Source of the DNA: an uncultured Thermoguttaceae bacterium
GTDB taxonomy: Bacteria; Planctomycetota; Planctomycetia; Pirellulales; Thermoguttaceae
NCBI GenBank assembly: GCA_938042245.1
Contig: CALIRO010000049.1
Span: 1-64,000 of the forward strand
Direction: 5' to 3'
Length of the DNA: 64,000 nucleotides
The notes below the pieces were generated by a model that saw nothing but the letters and a program-made list of their open reading frames with translations, ran no database searches and had not been told where the DNA came from. Shown here piece after piece: positions 62,579-64,000 of the stretch (positions are counted from its first letter, which is position 1; each line of letters starts with the position of its first letter). Made by a program: the position numbers and the translations under genes.

Positions 62579-63547
62579 ATGGCGGCTGGTTCTACTCGTC
62601 GGGATTTTTTGAGTTTGGCTGCGGGGACGTGTGGGATGGCGTCGGCTGGGGCGGCCCGTTCACACAGCGCCGAAGGCCCCCCGCCCGCCAGCGCTGTTAT
62701 GTTGCCGCAGATTTCCCTGGGACCGTATAAGATTTCCCGGCTCATCTGCGGATCGAACTGTTTTAATGCGGGTTCGCACCTATCGATTTTTGTCAATCAC
62801 GAGATGCGGGCCTATTACACCGACGAGCAAATCCTGAAGACCCTGCGCCGCTGCGAGCAGGTGGGCATAAACGCCTGGCAAGGTAGCGGGCCGCGAAACG
62901 CCCAGCTTTACCGTCGGCTCCGAGAAATGGGAAGCCAAATCCTTTACCTGGCCATCGACGCCGGCGACGCGGACAGTATCCGCAGCCTGAAACAGGCCGG
63001 TTGCATTGCCATTGCCCACCACGGCGAACGCACCGACCAACTGTTCAAAGCGGGCCGGCTGGATCAGGTGCGGGAGTATCTCAAAAAGGTGCGGGATGCT
63101 GGGTTATTGGTCGGCGTTTCTACCCACATGCCTGCGGTGGTCGAAGAGATTGAAGCCCGCGGTTGGGACCTGGACTATTATATGACTTGTGTGTATGAAC
63201 GGCATCGGTCGAAGGAAGAATTGGAAAAGCTGCTTGGTCAGGCGCCGATTCCGGTCGGCGAAGTCTATCTGCCGATGGACCCGCCGCGCATGTACCGAGT
63301 CATCCAGGCAACAGCTCGGCCCTGTTTAGCCTTCAAGATTTTAGCGGCAGGTCGGCTTTCGGACCGCAAACAGTGGGTTGAAGAGGCATTCCGGCAGACC
63401 TTTGCCCACATCAAGCCGACCGACGCGGTCATTGTGGGCATCTACGACCGATACAGCGACCAACCGGCCGAAAACGCCGAGTACGTGCGCCGCTTTAGCG
63501 CTCTGTCCCAGTCCTCCCGCCAGGGCGGCCAGCCTCCTGCGACGTAA
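62579..63547 (+). CDS. Tat-exported TIM-barrel-like protein (aldo/keto reductase-like C-terminus)
   Basis: A 322-residue protein with a Tat signal (STRRDFLSLAAGTCG). The core begins LGPYKISRLICGSNCFN and continues with barrel-like strands (GINAWQGSGPRNAQLYRRL, LAIDAGDADSIRSLKQAGC, AGLLVGVSTHMPAVVEEI). It ends FKILAAGRLSDRKQWVEEAF, then AVIVGIYDRYSDQPAENAEY, which resembles the C-terminus of aldo/keto reductases. Catalytic residues were not assigned. Start ATG 62579 has AGAAGGA 8 bases upstream. It is common in planctomycetes as a protein of unknown function. Confidence 0.78.
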   Translation: MAAGSTRRDFLSLAAGTCGMASAGAARSHSAEGPPPASAVMLPQISLGPYKISRLICGSNCFNAGSHLSIFVNHEMRAYYTDEQILKTLRRCEQVGINAWQGSGPRNAQLYRRLREMGSQILYLAIDAGDADSIRSLKQAGCIAIAHHGERTDQLFKAGRLDQVREYLKKVRDAGLLVGVSTHMPAVVEEIEARGWDLDYYMTCVYERHRSKEELEKLLGQAPIPVGEVYLPMDPPRMYRVIQATARPCLAFKILAAGRLSDRKQWVEEAFRQTFAHIKPTDAVIVGIYDRYSDQPAENAEYVRRFSALSQSSRQGGQPPAT

Positions 63548-63727
63548 TAACCGGCCGCTAGGCTCAGACATGCGTACCTCAGCCCGGACGCCGCCAAGAG
63601 AAGCCGACCTTCGAGCTAATCAAACAAGGTCCCCAATCGCCCGATAAACAGATTTATGGCTAGCTCATTGCCACCGGGAAATTCCGAGCAATAAAAGAAC
63701 GTTTCTAAAGCCGCCGGTCTGATGGTC

Positions 63728-64000
63728 CTATGGGGTAGTTGGTTTTTGTTGGGCGTGTTGGTGGATTTCTTCGGCGGTTAGGGGACGATGGTAGATGCGG
63801 AGGAGCTGAAGGCGTCCGGGCAGTTGATATTCGGGGGCTGGGCCGCCGCTATAATTGCCCACCAGCAGGGGGCCATGCCAGGGAGCGGTTTTGACCGGTT
63901 CGCTTTTTTCGGCGACGAGTTGGCCGTTTTGGTAGAGGCGCAGGTTTTGGCCGTCGAAGACGGCGGCCAGATGGATCCATTGGCCGGTGGCTGACTGGCC
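63728..64000 (-). CDS. LamG-domain protein, C-terminal part (start beyond window)
   Basis: The minus-strand frame is open from the window edge to a TAG at 63730-63728. The 90 visible residues read GQWIHLAAVFDGQNLRLYQN, GQLVAEKSEPVKT, HGPLLVGNYSGG and LLRIYHRPLTAEEI, the closing strands of a LamG/concanavalin-A-like domain. It closely parallels the LamG part of the protein at 2257. The domain lies at the very C-terminus here. The protein start and other domains are outside the window. Confidence 0.82.
   Translation of the reverse strand, partial: GQSATGQWIHLAAVFDGQNLRLYQNGQLVAEKSEPVKTAPWHGPLLVGNYSGGPAPEYQLPGRLQLLRIYHRPLTAEEIHQHAQQKPTTP

Overview
The window looks like a chromosomal segment of a planctomycete, most plausibly the Pirellulales/Thermogutta side of the phylum. 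The evidence is gene content: a DUF1559 pseudopilin-like protein, large proteins related to the hydrazine synthase alpha subunit (HzsA-like) with lectin-type domains, Tat-exported Gfo/Idh/MocA oxidoreductases, a sulfatase, a PEP-CTERM beta-helix protein, DUF1573 and ThuA-like proteins. No rRNA, phage, plasmid or CRISPR locus was seen. The organism assignment is inference from families, not from a marker gene.

Layout. 1-12.1 kb is a plus-strand run of exported proteins: the end of one HzsA-like protein, a DUF1559 protein, a small lipoprotein, a complete LamG/propeller/diheme HzsA-like protein, a TPR plus beta-helix protein and an NPCBM protein with a degenerate metzincin motif. 12.4-20 kb is minus strand: DUF1573, hemL, ilvB, a sulfatase, and an ECF sigma factor with a small HxxxxxCxxC protein downstream. 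20.6-28.3 kb is plus strand: Gfo/Idh/MocA, lactate permease, a degenerate flavoprotein-disulfide-reductase-like protein, a ThuA-like protein and an EamA transporter. 28.8-31.2 kb holds two minus-strand genes, a YihX-like HAD phosphatase and a DRE-TIM aldolase-like protein. 31.9-41.7 kb has the PEP-CTERM beta-helix protein and a three-gene pilM operon. 42.7-46 kb is an ABC transporter set with a DUF3299-like protein. 46.4-50.2 kb is a tight PSP1/RicT, Minf_1886, tail-anchored peptide, hydrolase, SpoU methylase cluster, followed by a sialidase-like protein.

51.6-53.7 kb is the most mobile-looking stretch: an inverted pair of ~185 bp repeats encloses a cysteine-motif protein, a frameshifted IS200/RAYT-type transposase remnant and a tRNA-Gln gene, with the transposase remnant ending exactly at the tRNA 3' end. 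53.7-64 kb returns to exported planctomycete proteins: an F5/8C-propeller-diheme HzsA-like protein, an SUMF1-fold lipoprotein with a Glu-Lys-Pro repeat stalk, a Gfo/Idh/MocA protein, a decayed MNT-HEPN toxin-antitoxin pair, a Tat-exported TIM-barrel-like protein, and a LamG protein cut by the window end.

The intergenic regions are littered with short palindromic repeats of at least three kinds, which together with the transposase remnant suggest a REP/RAYT-like history. The most interesting candidate system is the recurring combination of carbohydrate-binding modules with a beta-propeller and two c-type hemes (three genes here), next to sulfatase, sialidase-like, NPCBM and sugar-oxidoreductase genes. 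I infer a role in redox chemistry on extracellular glycans or on the cell surface; this is not shown by the sequence.
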